A DNA stretch of 58,538 nucleotides. Source: CAZWCX01 sp964632945. Its GTDB lineage: Bacteria > Planctomycetota > MHYJ01 > WSZJ01 > CAZWCX01. The notes under the pieces were generated by a model that searched no databases, had not been told where the DNA came from, and saw only the letters and a program-made list of their open reading frames with translations. Of this stretch, positions 1 to 9,539 are shown piece by piece. The stretch is from contig CAZWCX010000036.1 of NCBI GenBank assembly GCA_964632945.1, positions 1 to 58,538 of the forward strand, written 5' to 3'. Within the stretch, counting starts at the first letter, position 1, and every line of letters starts with the position of its first letter. Made by a program: the position numbers and the translations under genes.

Positions 1-1723
1 ACTCGGGCAGCCGGATCCGCTCTTCCGGCCGATCCCCCTCGTACCGGACGATCACGTCCAATCCGTCCGGCGAGAGCACGACCTCCTTCGCTCCGCTTCC
101 GTAGTGGCCGGCGAGGAAAATCTCCTCGACCGAGCGCGAGAAACTGCGAAAGACACGATCGTTCCGTTCATCGACGACCCGAAATTCGTACTCCACGTCG
201 TAGTCGGGTCCACCCACGCTCTCCTCCCGGACCTTCACGCACTCGATGCGCCAGCGATGGCGACGCGTCCGGGCGAGCTGTTCCGCCGTGATCCGGGCGC
301 CGTCGAGGCGCGCGTCGGTGAGCCGCGCCCCCGCGAGATCCGCACCCGCGAAGACCGCCCCGGACAGGTTCGCCTCCCGAAAGTCGCACTCTCCGAGGAG
401 CGCGCGCGTGAAGTCCGCCCGGGTCAGATCCGCCCCGCGGAACGAGGCGCCGCGAAAGTCCCCGTCCGCCCACAGGCAGCCGGCGAGCCGGGACCCGGCG
501 AACGATCGTTTCGCCCCGGATGCCCCATGGAGGTCGGCCCACTCGAGGGTGATCTCCTTCAGGGGGAGCCCCTCGAGTTCCAGGAACGAGAGGTCCTCGG
601 GGCCGGTCGGCAGCGCGGGCATCGGCTCGTAGCCCCACTCGCCGTCCCGCGATTCGATCCAGCGCCCGCCGCCATGCCCGGCCGCGACCCAGACGCGCTG
701 GCGTTCGCATGCGGCCGCCCACGCCTCGGGGGTCAACCGCCGGCGGCCCAGGGCGTCGAGGAGGCGGTGCCGCAGCGCGACGGGCGCCCGGGCCCGCCTC
801 GCGGTCGCGAGCGGTGTTCGACCGGCGCGATCGATCGCGCGCGGATCCGCGCCCGCCGCGAGCAACTTGCCGACGAGTTCGTCGTGTCCGCGGCGCGCGG
901 CGACGTGCAACGGACCTTCGCCCTCCGCGTTGCGCCCGGCGGCGACCGCTCCCGGGCGAATCAGCAAGTCGCAAAGCTTTCGGCAGCAGGCCGCGCGATC
1001 CAGATGACGCAGGAGCGCCGTGCACCCCTCCGCGTCGATCGCCTGCGCGTCGGCCGCGATGGACAGCAGGAATCGCGCGACCGCCGACTCTCCGGCCGCC
1101 GCCGCCACGATGAACGCCCCGTCGAACGCCGATCCCGGCCGCATCGCCGCCAGGGCCTTCGCGACCGACCGGTCGCGACCCATCCGCAGTCCCGTGAGTG
1201 CGGCATCCAGAACGACGGCCCGATCCTCCTCGGTCGCCGGCCGCCAGCGGGCGTGCATCAGGAGTTCCGCCGCCGCCTCCGCCGAGCCTTTTCCCTCGTG
1301 GGCAAGCCCCCGAATCAGGAACGGACGCGGGATGTGCGGGAAAAACGCCTTCAGGTAGGCATCCACCCCGAATTCCCGGATGACGCGCCACATCGGCCGC
1401 AAATCGACCCCTTCGTCCCCGCCGGCGGGCAGGTGCGGCGCCAGCATCGTGAGCAGGCGAGCGGCGGGACCCGCGGCCCCCGGCCGCCAGATCGCGTCCA
1501 GCAACGGATCCAGCCACGCCGGATCGGGGGCGGCGACGATTTCCTGTTGGAGGCGGGCGAGATCGGCGTCGGTCAAGCCATCGGGAGTCGCAAGCCAATC
1601 GCGCAGTGAGCGGATCGGCGTGGGTGCGGCCTTTGCCGCGGCATGCCTGCGGGGTCCTCGCGCGGGCTTGCGGCGCGTTGTGGCCGCCGGCTTCGCGCGG
1701 CGCTTCTTGCGTTCGGGGGACAT
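1..1723 (-). CDS. Ankyrin and pentapeptide-repeat protein, 3' end beyond the window
   Basis: The minus-strand frame is open from an ATG at 1723 to the left edge, giving at least 574 residues without a stop, so the C-terminus is missing. An SD (GGAGAG) lies about 8 nt before the ATG. The N-terminus is a basic Lys/Arg/Ala tail. Residues ~235-300 hold ankyrin-type units (GPLHVAARRGHDELVGKLLAAGADP). Residues ~410-475 hold a run of pentapeptide repeats of the A(D/N)Lxx type (FRGADLTRADFTRALL, then FAGADLAGARLTDARL). Both repeat types form protein-interaction scaffolds; no catalytic motif is visible. The protein is probably cytoplasmic, as there is no signal peptide. Combining the two repeats suggests a binding or sensing role, which is inference. 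Confidence 0.8.
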   Translation of the reverse strand, partial: MSPERKKRRAKPAATTRRKPARGPRRHAAAKAAPTPIRSLRDWLATPDGLTDADLARLQQEIVAAPDPAWLDPLLDAIWRPGAAGPAARLLTMLAPHLPAGGDEGVDLRPMWRVIREFGVDAYLKAFFPHIPRPFLIRGLAHEGKGSAEAAAELLMHARWRPATEEDRAVVLDAALTGLRMGRDRSVAKALAAMRPGSAFDGAFIVAAAAGESAVARFLLSIAADAQAIDAEGCTALLRHLDRAACCRKLCDLLIRPGAVAAGRNAEGEGPLHVAARRGHDELVGKLLAAGADPRAIDRAGRTPLATARRARAPVALRHRLLDALGRRRLTPEAWAAACERQRVWVAAGHGGGRWIESRDGEWGYEPMPALPTGPEDLSFLELEGLPLKEITLEWADLHGASGAKRSFAGSRLAGCLWADGDFRGASFRGADLTRADFTRALLGECDFREANLSGAVFAGADLAGARLTDARLDGARITAEQLARTRRHRWRIECVKVREESVGGPDYDVEYEFRVVDERNDRVFRSFSRSVEEIFLAGHYGSGAKEVVLSPDGLDVIVRYEGDRPEERIRLPE

Positions 1724-2014
1724 GCGGAGTCTCTCCACACGGGGACGGATGCGCCGACGTGCGGCGATCGAGCCTACCGAGAAGAGCCGTTCTCAGCCAG
1801 AAATCCGGGTGAATGCGACCGAGGCAGGGCGGAGCCGGGGGCGGAAGACGGATCCGGCCGCTGCGCATCCCATGGCACAACGGCCGCGACCGGACGCCCT
1901 CGGGCGGATCCCGTCGACCGAGCGTCAAACGGCGGGATGGGCATCCGCGGCCCCGCCCGCCTCCGCGTACGACGAGAGATTGCTTCGCCCCTCCCCGGCG
2001 GTTACAGTTCGGGG

Positions 2015-3064
2015 ATGACGAACCTGCACCCGACCTCGCCCGTGAGTGTGTTCCGCAGCCTGCACCGGGCGGGCTGTTTCGTGATGCCGAACCCCTGGGA
2101 TGTCGGGAGTGCGATCCTCCTTCGATCCCTCGGCTTTCGCGCGCTCGCCACCACCTCCGCGGGGGCGGCGTTCTCCTGCGGCAAGCCCGACACCGTGAAG
2201 GCGCTCCCGGTCGAGGCCGTCTTCCAGCATGTCCGGGAGATCGTCACGGCGACGCACCTGCCGGTATCCGCGGACTTCCAGGCCGGGTATGCGGACGATC
2301 CCGAAGGGTTGGCGGTGAACGTCACGCGCTGCGTGCACCTGGGCGTCGCCGGGCTTTCGATCGAAGACGCGACCGGGGACCCCGCGAAACCGCTCTTCGA
2401 TCGCGGGCTCGCCGTCGAACGGGTCCGGGCCGCGCGCGCGGCGATCGATGCCGCGGGAATCCCGGTCGTCCTGACCGCGCGCTGTGAGGCCGCCCTGGTC
2501 GGCGATTCCGACCCCTTGCGGACCGCCGTCGACCGACTGACCGCCTTCGCCGAAGCGGGCGCGGACTGTCTCTTCGCCCCCGGCCTCCGCGAGCCCGATG
2601 CGATCGCGACCCTCGTCCGCGCCGTCGCCCCCAAACCGGTCAACATCCTCGTCTCGTCCCCGGGCCCCGGCCTCCACGTGGCCGCTCTCGCCGACCTCGG
2701 CGTGCGGCGGATCTCCGTGGGATCCGCCCTGGCGCGCGTCGCCTGGGCCGCCTTCCTCCGTGCCGCCGGCAACATCGCCGATACGGGTTCGTTCGAGTCG
2801 CTCGCCGCGGCAATGCCGATTCGCGACTTGGACACCGCCTTCCTTGCCGACGGCCGACGATTGGACCTGGCGCTACGCACCGGCGACGTCTACATCGACT
2901 TCCCGTTCGAGGACGTCAAGTTCCGCTACGAAAAAACGACGCGACGGGTCTATCGGCGATTCTACGGCCAGCCCGAGGAGCCCGTCGAACCGACCTCGGA
3001 GCTCTACCACGACGCCATCCGCTCGGGGGTCCGAATCACGCGGGAGGAGTACTTCCGCGCATGA
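2015..3064 (+). CDS. Isocitrate lyase/PEP mutase-family protein
   Basis: This 349-residue protein begins MTNLHP and soon shows the family pattern FVMPNPWDVGSAILL, followed by the LATTSAG segment. VSADFQAGYADD and GLSIEDATGD carry the acidic Mg-binding residues of the PEP mutase/ICL fold, and TARCEA follows. The family makes or breaks C-C or C-P bonds of oxaloacetate-like substrates; oxaloacetate decarboxylase, methylisocitrate lyase or PEP mutase are all possible here. The start was chosen because homology begins within ten residues, although the SD is weak (CGGGG). A tail of about 65 residues after the barrel (from GDVYIDFPFEDVKF) is unusual for the family. Neighbours give no pathway clue. 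Confidence 0.85.
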   Translation: MTNLHPTSPVSVFRSLHRAGCFVMPNPWDVGSAILLRSLGFRALATTSAGAAFSCGKPDTVKALPVEAVFQHVREIVTATHLPVSADFQAGYADDPEGLAVNVTRCVHLGVAGLSIEDATGDPAKPLFDRGLAVERVRAARAAIDAAGIPVVLTARCEAALVGDSDPLRTAVDRLTAFAEAGADCLFAPGLREPDAIATLVRAVAPKPVNILVSSPGPGLHVAALADLGVRRISVGSALARVAWAAFLRAAGNIADTGSFESLAAAMPIRDLDTAFLADGRRLDLALRTGDVYIDFPFEDVKFRYEKTTRRVYRRFYGQPEEPVEPTSELYHDAIRSGVRITREEYFRA

Positions 3065-3269
3065 GCCGGCGGGTGGGCGGCGCCGGCGAATTCCGGGCAT
3101 GCGGTTCGGATGCGGGGGCGGATGGAACACTCCCGCCGACGGCGCGTAGATGGCCGCCCGGGGTCTTGCCCCGCATTCGCAGCCTGCGCCCCCCCGACGC
3201 GGTGCAGCGGGGAGAAGGGAACTCACGAGACGCGGACGGGTGAGAGACGGAACCGAGCGCGCAGGGGAA

Positions 3270-3977
3270 CTATTCCGGATCGCAAAGCGCCGCGTCGAGG
3301 CGATCGATCGCCTGAAAGCGAAGCCTCCGCCCGCCGAGATAGCACGCGCCCGCGACGATCACTACCAAGAGCGCGTAGAGCGGGCTTCCGATCCGCTGCT
3401 GGACCTCTCGGACCAGCAGGATGGCGCAGATGATCGCGGCGACGCTCCCCCACGACAGGAGAGAGGCCGCCACCACGCACGGTGCCATTCCGCGAAATCG
3501 CACGGAGCACCATAGGCACGCCTGGATGATGAAGTAACCGATAAAAGTCCCGGCACACAGCCACGCGAAAAGGAGGAAGAGGAAGACCCCGAGATCCCCC
3601 GTCTCGATTCGCAGCCCTGCCCCGAGACAGGGGAGGCCGAGCACCGGGACCCAGGACCACACGCGAGTCCGGATCATCGCGTGGCACAGGGACTCGCGGG
3701 TACGCGGCGCAAGGACCCAGGACACGTGTTCATCGCGGGAGCGCAATTCCGCCCAGCACGATCCGAGCGCAATCGGGACCCCCACCAAAAAGAACACGGT
3801 CGACCCCACGACCGCCAGGACTCCCCACGCCAGGGAATCCCGCCACGGTGCCCCCAACGGCACGGCCATCCATCCGAGATAGCCCAGGGCCCAGGCCAAG
3901 GCGAGGGAGCGGACGACGCGGGGGATCGTCATGGCGCGACCAGGCTCCGGTACGCCCCGCTCGTCGATCCGCCCCAT
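3270..3977 (-). CDS. Multi-pass membrane protein of unknown function
   Basis: The predicted 235-residue product has about five hydrophobic segments (for example LAWGVLAVVGSTVFFLVGVPIAL, LGVFLFLLFAWLCAGTF and ALLVVIVAGACYL) and a short charged C-terminus. I chose the ATG at 3977 because AGGTG sits 5 nt upstream. The downstream ATG at 3932 (MTIPRVV) gives 220 residues and is also possible. The protein is Cys-rich in its membrane loops, but no enzyme motif can be recognised. It diverges from the TPR gene that begins at 4246, and the 270 bp between them probably hold both promoters. Confidence 0.6.
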   Translation of the reverse strand: MGRIDERGVPEPGRAMTIPRVVRSLALAWALGYLGWMAVPLGAPWRDSLAWGVLAVVGSTVFFLVGVPIALGSCWAELRSRDEHVSWVLAPRTRESLCHAMIRTRVWSWVPVLGLPCLGAGLRIETGDLGVFLFLLFAWLCAGTFIGYFIIQACLWCSVRFRGMAPCVVAASLLSWGSVAAIICAILLVREVQQRIGSPLYALLVVIVAGACYLGGRRLRFQAIDRLDAALCDPE

Positions 3978-4245
3978 CGAGTCACCTCGCGCCGATGAGT
4001 TCCGGAATGCTATCGCGTCTGCGGCCGCCCGTCCAGATGGAAGCAGCGCTCGAGCCTGCCGCACCGAGCCTTTGCTCGAACGGGAATCGGGTGTGAATGA
4101 TGCTTGCACGGCGACAACGGAGATGGCACGCTCGACCACTCGTCGGGAACGCTCCGCCGCCCCCAGTTGCGTTGTCGCATTCCCGGCGAAATCCCGCGTC
4201 CGGTCCCCTCGACGATTCACCTCCAGCGATGGGAGATCGCTGCCC

Positions 4246-5385
4246 GTGGCTTTCGATCCGACCACCCCCACGCTGGTGGCCCTGCTTTATGGCTGGGGCT
4301 TCACACGCTGGAGAGATGCCGGATACCTCGCGGCTGCCGCCGTCGGGGTCGGCCTTGCGGCGCGGATGCCGGGACCCTTGTCGCCGTGGATCCTCGCCCT
4401 GCTTTGGACCGTCCTGTGGCCCCCATTCCTGGCGGCCTGGCGCTCGCGTGTCTTCCTGACCGGCGGAGCGGTGGCGCGACTGCACAGCGTGGCGTGGCTC
4501 GCCCGCACCACCTGCGTCAGCTCCGACCAGCGCGCGGCCGGCTTCGCTTGGGAAGCGGAAGCACAGGCGTTCTCCGGCCGCTTGACGGAAGCCGTGCAAT
4601 GGGCGGAACGGGCCGCGCGGGTCCAGCCGCGGGCAAAGACGGAACGGACGTCAACCGCGAGCACGCTCGCGGGGGTGTTCGTGGCGGCGGCGCGGTATCG
4701 CGATGCCGTCTGCGTGGTGGAATCCCTGGAGCCGATTGAACGCTATCCGCGCGGGTCGCTCGCCTGGAGTTCGCGGATCGTGGCGGAACTTCATGCCGCG
4801 AGCGCGGAAGCCCTGATCGGCGCAGGAACGGAGCGACGCGACCGTCTGAGGACCCTCGAGAACGACGAGCGACTCCATCCGGCGATCCGCAACGCCCTGC
4901 TCCTGAATGATGCCCACGAGCGAGCGCGCGACGGCGACGGCGATCTGGCACTGCGGCTATGCGACGCCATCGACCGGGGACGCGGTTCGTGGATTCCCTG
5001 GAATGACCCGCTTCTCTGCTACATCCGCGGCAGGGCACTCAGCGCGCTCGGACGCCATGACGAGGCGAGGGCCTCGGTCCAGCAAGGGCTGGAACGCGCA
5101 CGACTCGTCAAGTCGCGCCGCGACGGCAAGCTCCTCCTGGGCCTCGTCCGTTTCCGCGCGGGTGCGCTGGACGATGCCGTTCATTGGTTCCGCTCCGCCA
5201 CGGACGAACCGTACGTACGCCAGGGGGGTGAGTACCTGGTCCACTTCGGCGAATGCCTGAACCGGCTCGGTCGTTTCGAGGAGGCGCGCGCGGCCTACCG
5301 CATGGTCGACGAGTGGGACCCGGAGAGCACCGCGGCGCGGACCGCGAAGGAGTGTCTCGCGTCCCTGCCGGCGAGCGGGGCATAG
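4246..5385 (+). CDS. Membrane-anchored TPR-like protein
   Basis: The 379-residue product starts at a GTG preceded by GGGAG. Two hydrophobic stretches in the first 80 residues (RDAGYLAAAAVGVGLAARM and SPWILALLWTVLWPPFLAAW) suggest a membrane anchor. The rest is Ala/Arg-rich helical repeats of TPR type, such as WEAEAQAFSGRLTEAVQWAERAARVQP, YIRGRALSALGRHDEARASVQQGLERA and HFGECLNRLGRFEEARAAYRMVDEWDP. TPR arrays bind partner proteins, and no partner is evident. The frame is open further upstream to 3931, but that part is Arg/Ser-rich, overlaps the divergent gene and looks non-coding. Confidence 0.7.
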   Translation: MAFDPTTPTLVALLYGWGFTRWRDAGYLAAAAVGVGLAARMPGPLSPWILALLWTVLWPPFLAAWRSRVFLTGGAVARLHSVAWLARTTCVSSDQRAAGFAWEAEAQAFSGRLTEAVQWAERAARVQPRAKTERTSTASTLAGVFVAAARYRDAVCVVESLEPIERYPRGSLAWSSRIVAELHAASAEALIGAGTERRDRLRTLENDERLHPAIRNALLLNDAHERARDGDGDLALRLCDAIDRGRGSWIPWNDPLLCYIRGRALSALGRHDEARASVQQGLERARLVKSRRDGKLLLGLVRFRAGALDDAVHWFRSATDEPYVRQGGEYLVHFGECLNRLGRFEEARAAYRMVDEWDPESTAARTAKECLASLPASGA

Positions 5386-5537
5386 CTTGTGAGCCCGTCG
5401 GTCGAGCCGGGATCGCCCGCAGGCCCGCACCCCCGTGAACCGGTGCCGGGCGACACGAGCCGGGGGCGTTCGACCGCCGGGGATCCCGCTCCCTCCCGTG
5501 AGCGACACAGGGGCGTTGCGCTCCTCCCGCCCCGCTC

Positions 5538-6974
5538 CTACCGCTCCCCCTCGAACCGCTCGATCAGCCCCTTCGCCGCCGACGACGCCTCCTTCGCCAG
5601 CGCCGCGCAGTGCGACGTGAGGAACGTGCGGCCCCGGTCCGGATCCTCGGCGAGAAGCGCACGCGCGCGGGCCTCCACCTCCTCCTGCCCTGCAAAGATG
5701 CGATCCTCGAGGGCGTCCCAGACCGCTCGGGCCGCGCCCAACCGGCGGGCGCGATCCTGATTCACGCACTCCTGCAGGGTGCGAAACCGCCACCACTCCG
5801 AGTCCGGCGCGGGCGTGAACGTGCCCGCAGGAGGGTTGAGCTGGTACTCCAGACCGAGCTGCTCTTCCAGGCCGACGGGCCGAACGTACCCGGCCGGGGT
5901 TTGCGTGAGGCCGGCATACCACGGCAAGAGTACGCTTGTGCACGGCTCGGCGGTGGTCCGCCAATAGACGCACCCGATCTCGCGAGGCATCCCGGTGCGC
6001 AGCTGGAAGACGGCCGCCTCTTGGGTCCGCGCGCTGCACAGCGCCCCCTGGCCCTGCTCGTCGCCGTGATCGCGCAACACGCGGACGACGTCGCTCACGT
6101 CGAGCTTTCGATCGAGGCGCACGGCGAAGGGGAGCTGCTGGCGATCCTGCATCGGGATGGCCCGTCCCAGGACCAGGCACTGGGCGCGCCACTGGCGAAC
6201 GTCGATCCGGTCCTGTTCCGGGACGTTGTACGCCGAGCGAAAGCGGAAGGGACCGCTCCCGGGATCGTACCAGCCCCGGCGGATCGCATAATCGATGAGG
6301 TCGGGCGAGCCGAGGAAGTGGTCCGGATCATCGAGATCGACTTCGCCGATGATGTGGACGTTCGGCAGCAGGACGACGGCGTCGTCCGGGACGCGCTGCG
6401 CGACCCAATGCTTCCCGCGCACGATCGCGAGCAGCCACGCCTCGTCCGGATCGGCGATGACCAGGGTGCGGCCGGAGTCGGTGTAGCCGAACCGGTCGAG
6501 CAGCGCGCCGGCAATGCGGACGCCTTCGCGGGCGGATCGCGCGCGCTCGACCACGAGCCGGCGCAGCATGATGTCGATGCCCCCGTCGACGATCTCACCG
6601 CGTTTCACCAGCTCTTCGAAGGAATCCTCGCGCGTGGGGCAGGCGTTCGACGCGACCGCGACGCCCCACTCATTCAGATAGGAGTCGCTGAAGCGAAGGC
6701 CTGGATTCTGCGACCAGAGGAAGGCCCAGGTCTCCTCCACCTGCGGCAGAGTACCGCCGTTCCGCAGGCGGACGATCGACCCCGGGGCGTGCGTTCGCCG
6801 CGGCACGCAGCGGAAGTTCAGGATGCGGTCGCCCGAGTTCTGTTCCAGGTGTCCGAACAGGACCGCTCCGTCGCGGGATGCCTGCTTGCCGACCAGGAGG
6901 GCATTGCAGGCGTGGGTCGGGGGCACGGTTGCCAGGAGCGGAACGACGAGGAGGAACGCGAAGAGTCGTGACAC
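5538..6974 (-). CDS. C69-family peptidase (dipeptidase/secernin-like), secreted
   Basis: The gene encodes 478 residues from a GTG with GGAGA 9 nt upstream. The first 22 residues form a signal peptide ending PTHA. The next residue is Cys, opening CNALLVGKQASRDGAVLFGH, the N-terminal nucleophile pattern of C69 peptidases. NEWGVAVASNACPTRE, and the later IADPDEAWLLAIVRGKHWVAQRVPDD, fit the Ntn-hydrolase core. C69 enzymes hydrolyse dipeptides or amides outside the cytoplasm. An in-frame ATG at 7019 would add 15 residues but has a poorer SD. The stop is followed by about 150 bp without a gene. Confidence 0.85.
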   Translation of the reverse strand: MSRLFAFLLVVPLLATVPPTHACNALLVGKQASRDGAVLFGHLEQNSGDRILNFRCVPRRTHAPGSIVRLRNGGTLPQVEETWAFLWSQNPGLRFSDSYLNEWGVAVASNACPTREDSFEELVKRGEIVDGGIDIMLRRLVVERARSAREGVRIAGALLDRFGYTDSGRTLVIADPDEAWLLAIVRGKHWVAQRVPDDAVVLLPNVHIIGEVDLDDPDHFLGSPDLIDYAIRRGWYDPGSGPFRFRSAYNVPEQDRIDVRQWRAQCLVLGRAIPMQDRQQLPFAVRLDRKLDVSDVVRVLRDHGDEQGQGALCSARTQEAAVFQLRTGMPREIGCVYWRTTAEPCTSVLLPWYAGLTQTPAGYVRPVGLEEQLGLEYQLNPPAGTFTPAPDSEWWRFRTLQECVNQDRARRLGAARAVWDALEDRIFAGQEEVEARARALLAEDPDRGRTFLTSHCAALAKEASSAAKGLIERFEGER

Positions 6975-7119
6975 GGCGGCCGGTCTCCGATCACGGGGTT
7001 GCGGGAACGCGCAGGTCATTCGATCCGACGCAACCCCCACCGTACACGAAGCCGCCCCCCGGGCGCCAGGGTGCGGCTCCCCGGGGGCGGCAGCCGGCAC
7101 GCTCCCCTCCTCTTCGACG

Positions 7120-7752
7120 CTACCGCCAGTTGTTGATCCGCGAGTTCTGCGGGGTGGTTCTCCCACCGAATCGGACGTCCTCCGTCGGCCCGGACGCGGT
7201 CTCCACGCAGCCTGCGGTCCACAGGTCGAACGAGTGGAGGTTGAACAGCCCCGCCTTGGACGGTTCGGAGGTGTTTTCGCGGTAGAAGAACTGGTAGAGG
7301 TGGGCCGTCGACGGGAGGGAGAACTGCGCGAGCGGCGAATAGAAGCACGGATAGGCCGTCGGGTCGTTGTTGCCGGCCGCCACCAGGTCCGAGACGTAGG
7401 CGGCGGGCGGACCGCCGGTCAGATTCCCCTGCAGGGTGCGGCGGAAATCGTAGTACGGGACCCCGCGCGCCCCGGGGCGGGCGAGCGCGAAGACCATCGA
7501 CTGGTTTTTGTTCGCATTCGCTCCGGAGGAGCCCATGTCGGCGGGGAAGGCGGCGAAGTCGGACTGGTATTTGAAGAGGGCGGTCTCCAGGTCGCGGATG
7601 GTGGCCTGCGCGACCGCCTCCTTCCCCGTGCACTTGACGCCCATGTACGCGGAGAGCGACATGGCCGCAAGGACGGAGATGATGGCGATGACGACGAGGA
7701 GTTCAAGCAGGGTGAATCCGGCGCGCGGGTGGAACCGGCTTCGCAGGGACAT
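7120..7752 (-). CDS. Type II secretion pseudopilin-like protein (GspG/prepilin family)
   Basis: The 210-residue product starts at an ATG with AAAGGAG just upstream. After a short basic leader it has the class III signal GFTLLELLVVIAIISVLAAM with Glu at +5, the site for prepilin peptidase cleavage and N-methylation. The following helix (VAQATIRDLETALFKYQSDFAAFP) resembles GspG. The C-terminal two thirds are polar with several Tyr, Phe and Cys. Such pseudopilins assemble in the inner membrane and periplasm. No other secretion or pilus gene lies nearby, so this is an orphan that may use machinery encoded elsewhere. It is divergent from hutI. Confidence 0.85.
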   Translation of the reverse strand: MSLRSRFHPRAGFTLLELLVVIAIISVLAAMSLSAYMGVKCTGKEAVAQATIRDLETALFKYQSDFAAFPADMGSSGANANKNQSMVFALARPGARGVPYYDFRRTLQGNLTGGPPAAYVSDLVAAGNNDPTAYPCFYSPLAQFSLPSTAHLYQFFYRENTSEPSKAGLFNLHSFDLWTAGCVETASGPTEDVRFGGRTTPQNSRINNWR

Positions 7753-8264
7753 GAGGTCTCCTTTCCGGCGTTCCCCCCGGCGGGGGGGCGGCCGGCTCAA
7801 CGTGGCCTCTCGCGCACCGCGTCGCCATCGACCGGTGCCGTCTGGGTCCTTGAGCAAGCGACATGCCGCGGGGTGAGTTCCCTCGCGACGCCCGGGCCAA
7901 CCTGGTCGGCCGGCTCGATCGTCGAACCGCCCGGCGTGGGAAAGTCCCGCGCCGCGGCCGGATTCCCGAGGCCTGAACATCGGAACCTCCCGACCGTTCC
8001 GGGATCCGATCGCGCGGCGAATGTAGCGTCGGCGTAAGCCCGCGTTACGCGCCGGTAACCCGCGCGTTCGGGGGCCATTCGTCGCGCCTCCGGGCCTCCC
8101 GCAAACCTTCGCCGGCAGTTGGCGCATCAGCGGCCCGCCCGTCGGCGCGCCGCCGCGGGCGGGATCGATTGGTCCGTGCCGGACCTCCCCCTCGGGTACG
8201 CTTTCCGCGACTTTCTCCCCTCCTCATGCTACCCTGGGTGCGTGGGTCGAGGAGGAGTTCCCCC
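7753..8264. other. Intergenic region between pseudopilin gene and hutI
   Basis: About 510 bp separate the divergent genes. The region should hold both promoters, but I see no convincing paired -35/-10 boxes, repeat or RNA. Open frames here are short GC-driven artefacts. Confidence 0.4.
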
Positions 8265-9530
8265 ATGCGTCGCGACGTGGACCTGGTGGTGGCCGAGGCC
8301 GCCGAGCTGGCGACGCTCGAGCCGTCCACGCCCGCCGAAGACGCTCCCCGTACCGGCGCGGCCATGGGCGATCTCGGTCTGCTCTCCCCCGGCTCGGTCG
8401 CCGTCCATCGCGGCGAGATCGTCGCCGTCGGCACTCCGAAGGAGATCGACGGCCGCTATCGGGGCCGCCGCGTGATCGACGCGCGCGGGCGGCTGGTCAC
8501 GCCCGGGCTGGTCGATCCGCACACCCATCCGATCTTCGCGGCCTACCGCGACCACGAGTTCGAGATGCGCGTGAAGGGGATCCCGTACCAGGAGATCGCG
8601 AGGCAGGGCGGGGGGATCATGTCCTCGGCGCGATCGCTGCGCAAGGCGACGCCGGTGCGGATCACCGAGTTCGTCGCTCCGCACCTGTCGCGGATGCTGG
8701 AATCGGGCACGACGACGATCGATGCCAAGAGCGGCTACGGACTCAGCCTCGACACCGAACTCCGTTCCTTGCGCGTGATCAAGCGGCTGAACCAGATTCA
8801 GTCGGTCGAGCTGGTCCCGACGTTTCTGGGGGCGCACGCGATCCCCGAGGAGTTCAAGGGCCGGCGCGCCGCCTACGTCCGGATGGTGATCGAAGAGATG
8901 ATCCCGCAGGTGGCGCGTTCCCGGATGGCGGAGTATTGCGACGTATTCTGCGACGAGGGCGCGTTCACCCCGCACGAAACCGAGCGCATCCTGAAGGCGG
9001 GGGCGCTGGTCGGGCTTCGGCCGAAGCTGCACGCGGACGAGTTCGCCGACACGGGCGGCGCGGAGCTGGCCGCGCGGGTGGGGGCGGTCTCGGCCGACCA
9101 TCTCCTGCGCGTCTCGGACGCGGGAATCCGCGCGCTGGCGCGCGCGGGGGTGATCGGGGTGCTGCTGCCCGGCACCGCATTGACGCTCGGGGTGCCGTCC
9201 TACGCCCCCGCCCGGGCCCTGATCGCCGCGGGCGTCCCGGTGGCGCTGGCGACCGACTTCAATCCGGGAAGCTGTTTCACCGAGTCGATGCAGATCGTGA
9301 TCGCGCTGGCGTGCATGCAGATGAGGATGACGCCCGCGGAGGCGCTCGTCGCCGCGACCGTGAATGCCGCGCACGCGATCGGACGCGCGCACCGGGTCGG
9401 CAGCCTGCGCCCCGGCAAGCAGGCGGACCTGGTCGTCTGGGACGCCCCGGGCTACCGCCACCTCGCCTATCACTTCGGCGTGAATCTGGCACGGAGCGTG
9501 GTCAAGCGGGGCCGCGTCGCAGTCGGGTAG
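8265..9530 (+). CDS. hutI: Imidazolonepropionase
   Basis: The gene encodes 421 residues and starts at an ATG after a strong GGAGGAG. The enzyme hydrolyses 4-imidazolone-5-propanoate to N-formimino-L-glutamate, the third step of histidine degradation, in the cytoplasm. It shows the amidohydrolase metal motif VDPHTHPIF near residue 85, DAKSGYGL, the KLHADEFADTGGAELA segment with a metal/catalytic His, VSADHLL, and ATDFNPGSC with the catalytic Asp. Its length matches the family. No other hut gene is in the window, so the pathway is dispersed or lies outside. An upstream in-frame extension to 8169 lacks an SD. Confidence 0.95.
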   Translation: MRRDVDLVVAEAAELATLEPSTPAEDAPRTGAAMGDLGLLSPGSVAVHRGEIVAVGTPKEIDGRYRGRRVIDARGRLVTPGLVDPHTHPIFAAYRDHEFEMRVKGIPYQEIARQGGGIMSSARSLRKATPVRITEFVAPHLSRMLESGTTTIDAKSGYGLSLDTELRSLRVIKRLNQIQSVELVPTFLGAHAIPEEFKGRRAAYVRMVIEEMIPQVARSRMAEYCDVFCDEGAFTPHETERILKAGALVGLRPKLHADEFADTGGAELAARVGAVSADHLLRVSDAGIRALARAGVIGVLLPGTALTLGVPSYAPARALIAAGVPVALATDFNPGSCFTESMQIVIALACMQMRMTPAEALVAATVNAAHAIGRAHRVGSLRPGKQADLVVWDAPGYRHLAYHFGVNLARSVVKRGRVAVG

Positions 9531-9539
9531 CGCGATCGG

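Noticed and set aside
1643..2014. Longer N-terminus of the PEP mutase-family gene
   Set aside because: The open frame extends upstream, but it is Arg/Ala/Gly-rich, overlaps the start region of the minus-strand ankyrin gene and has no family similarity.
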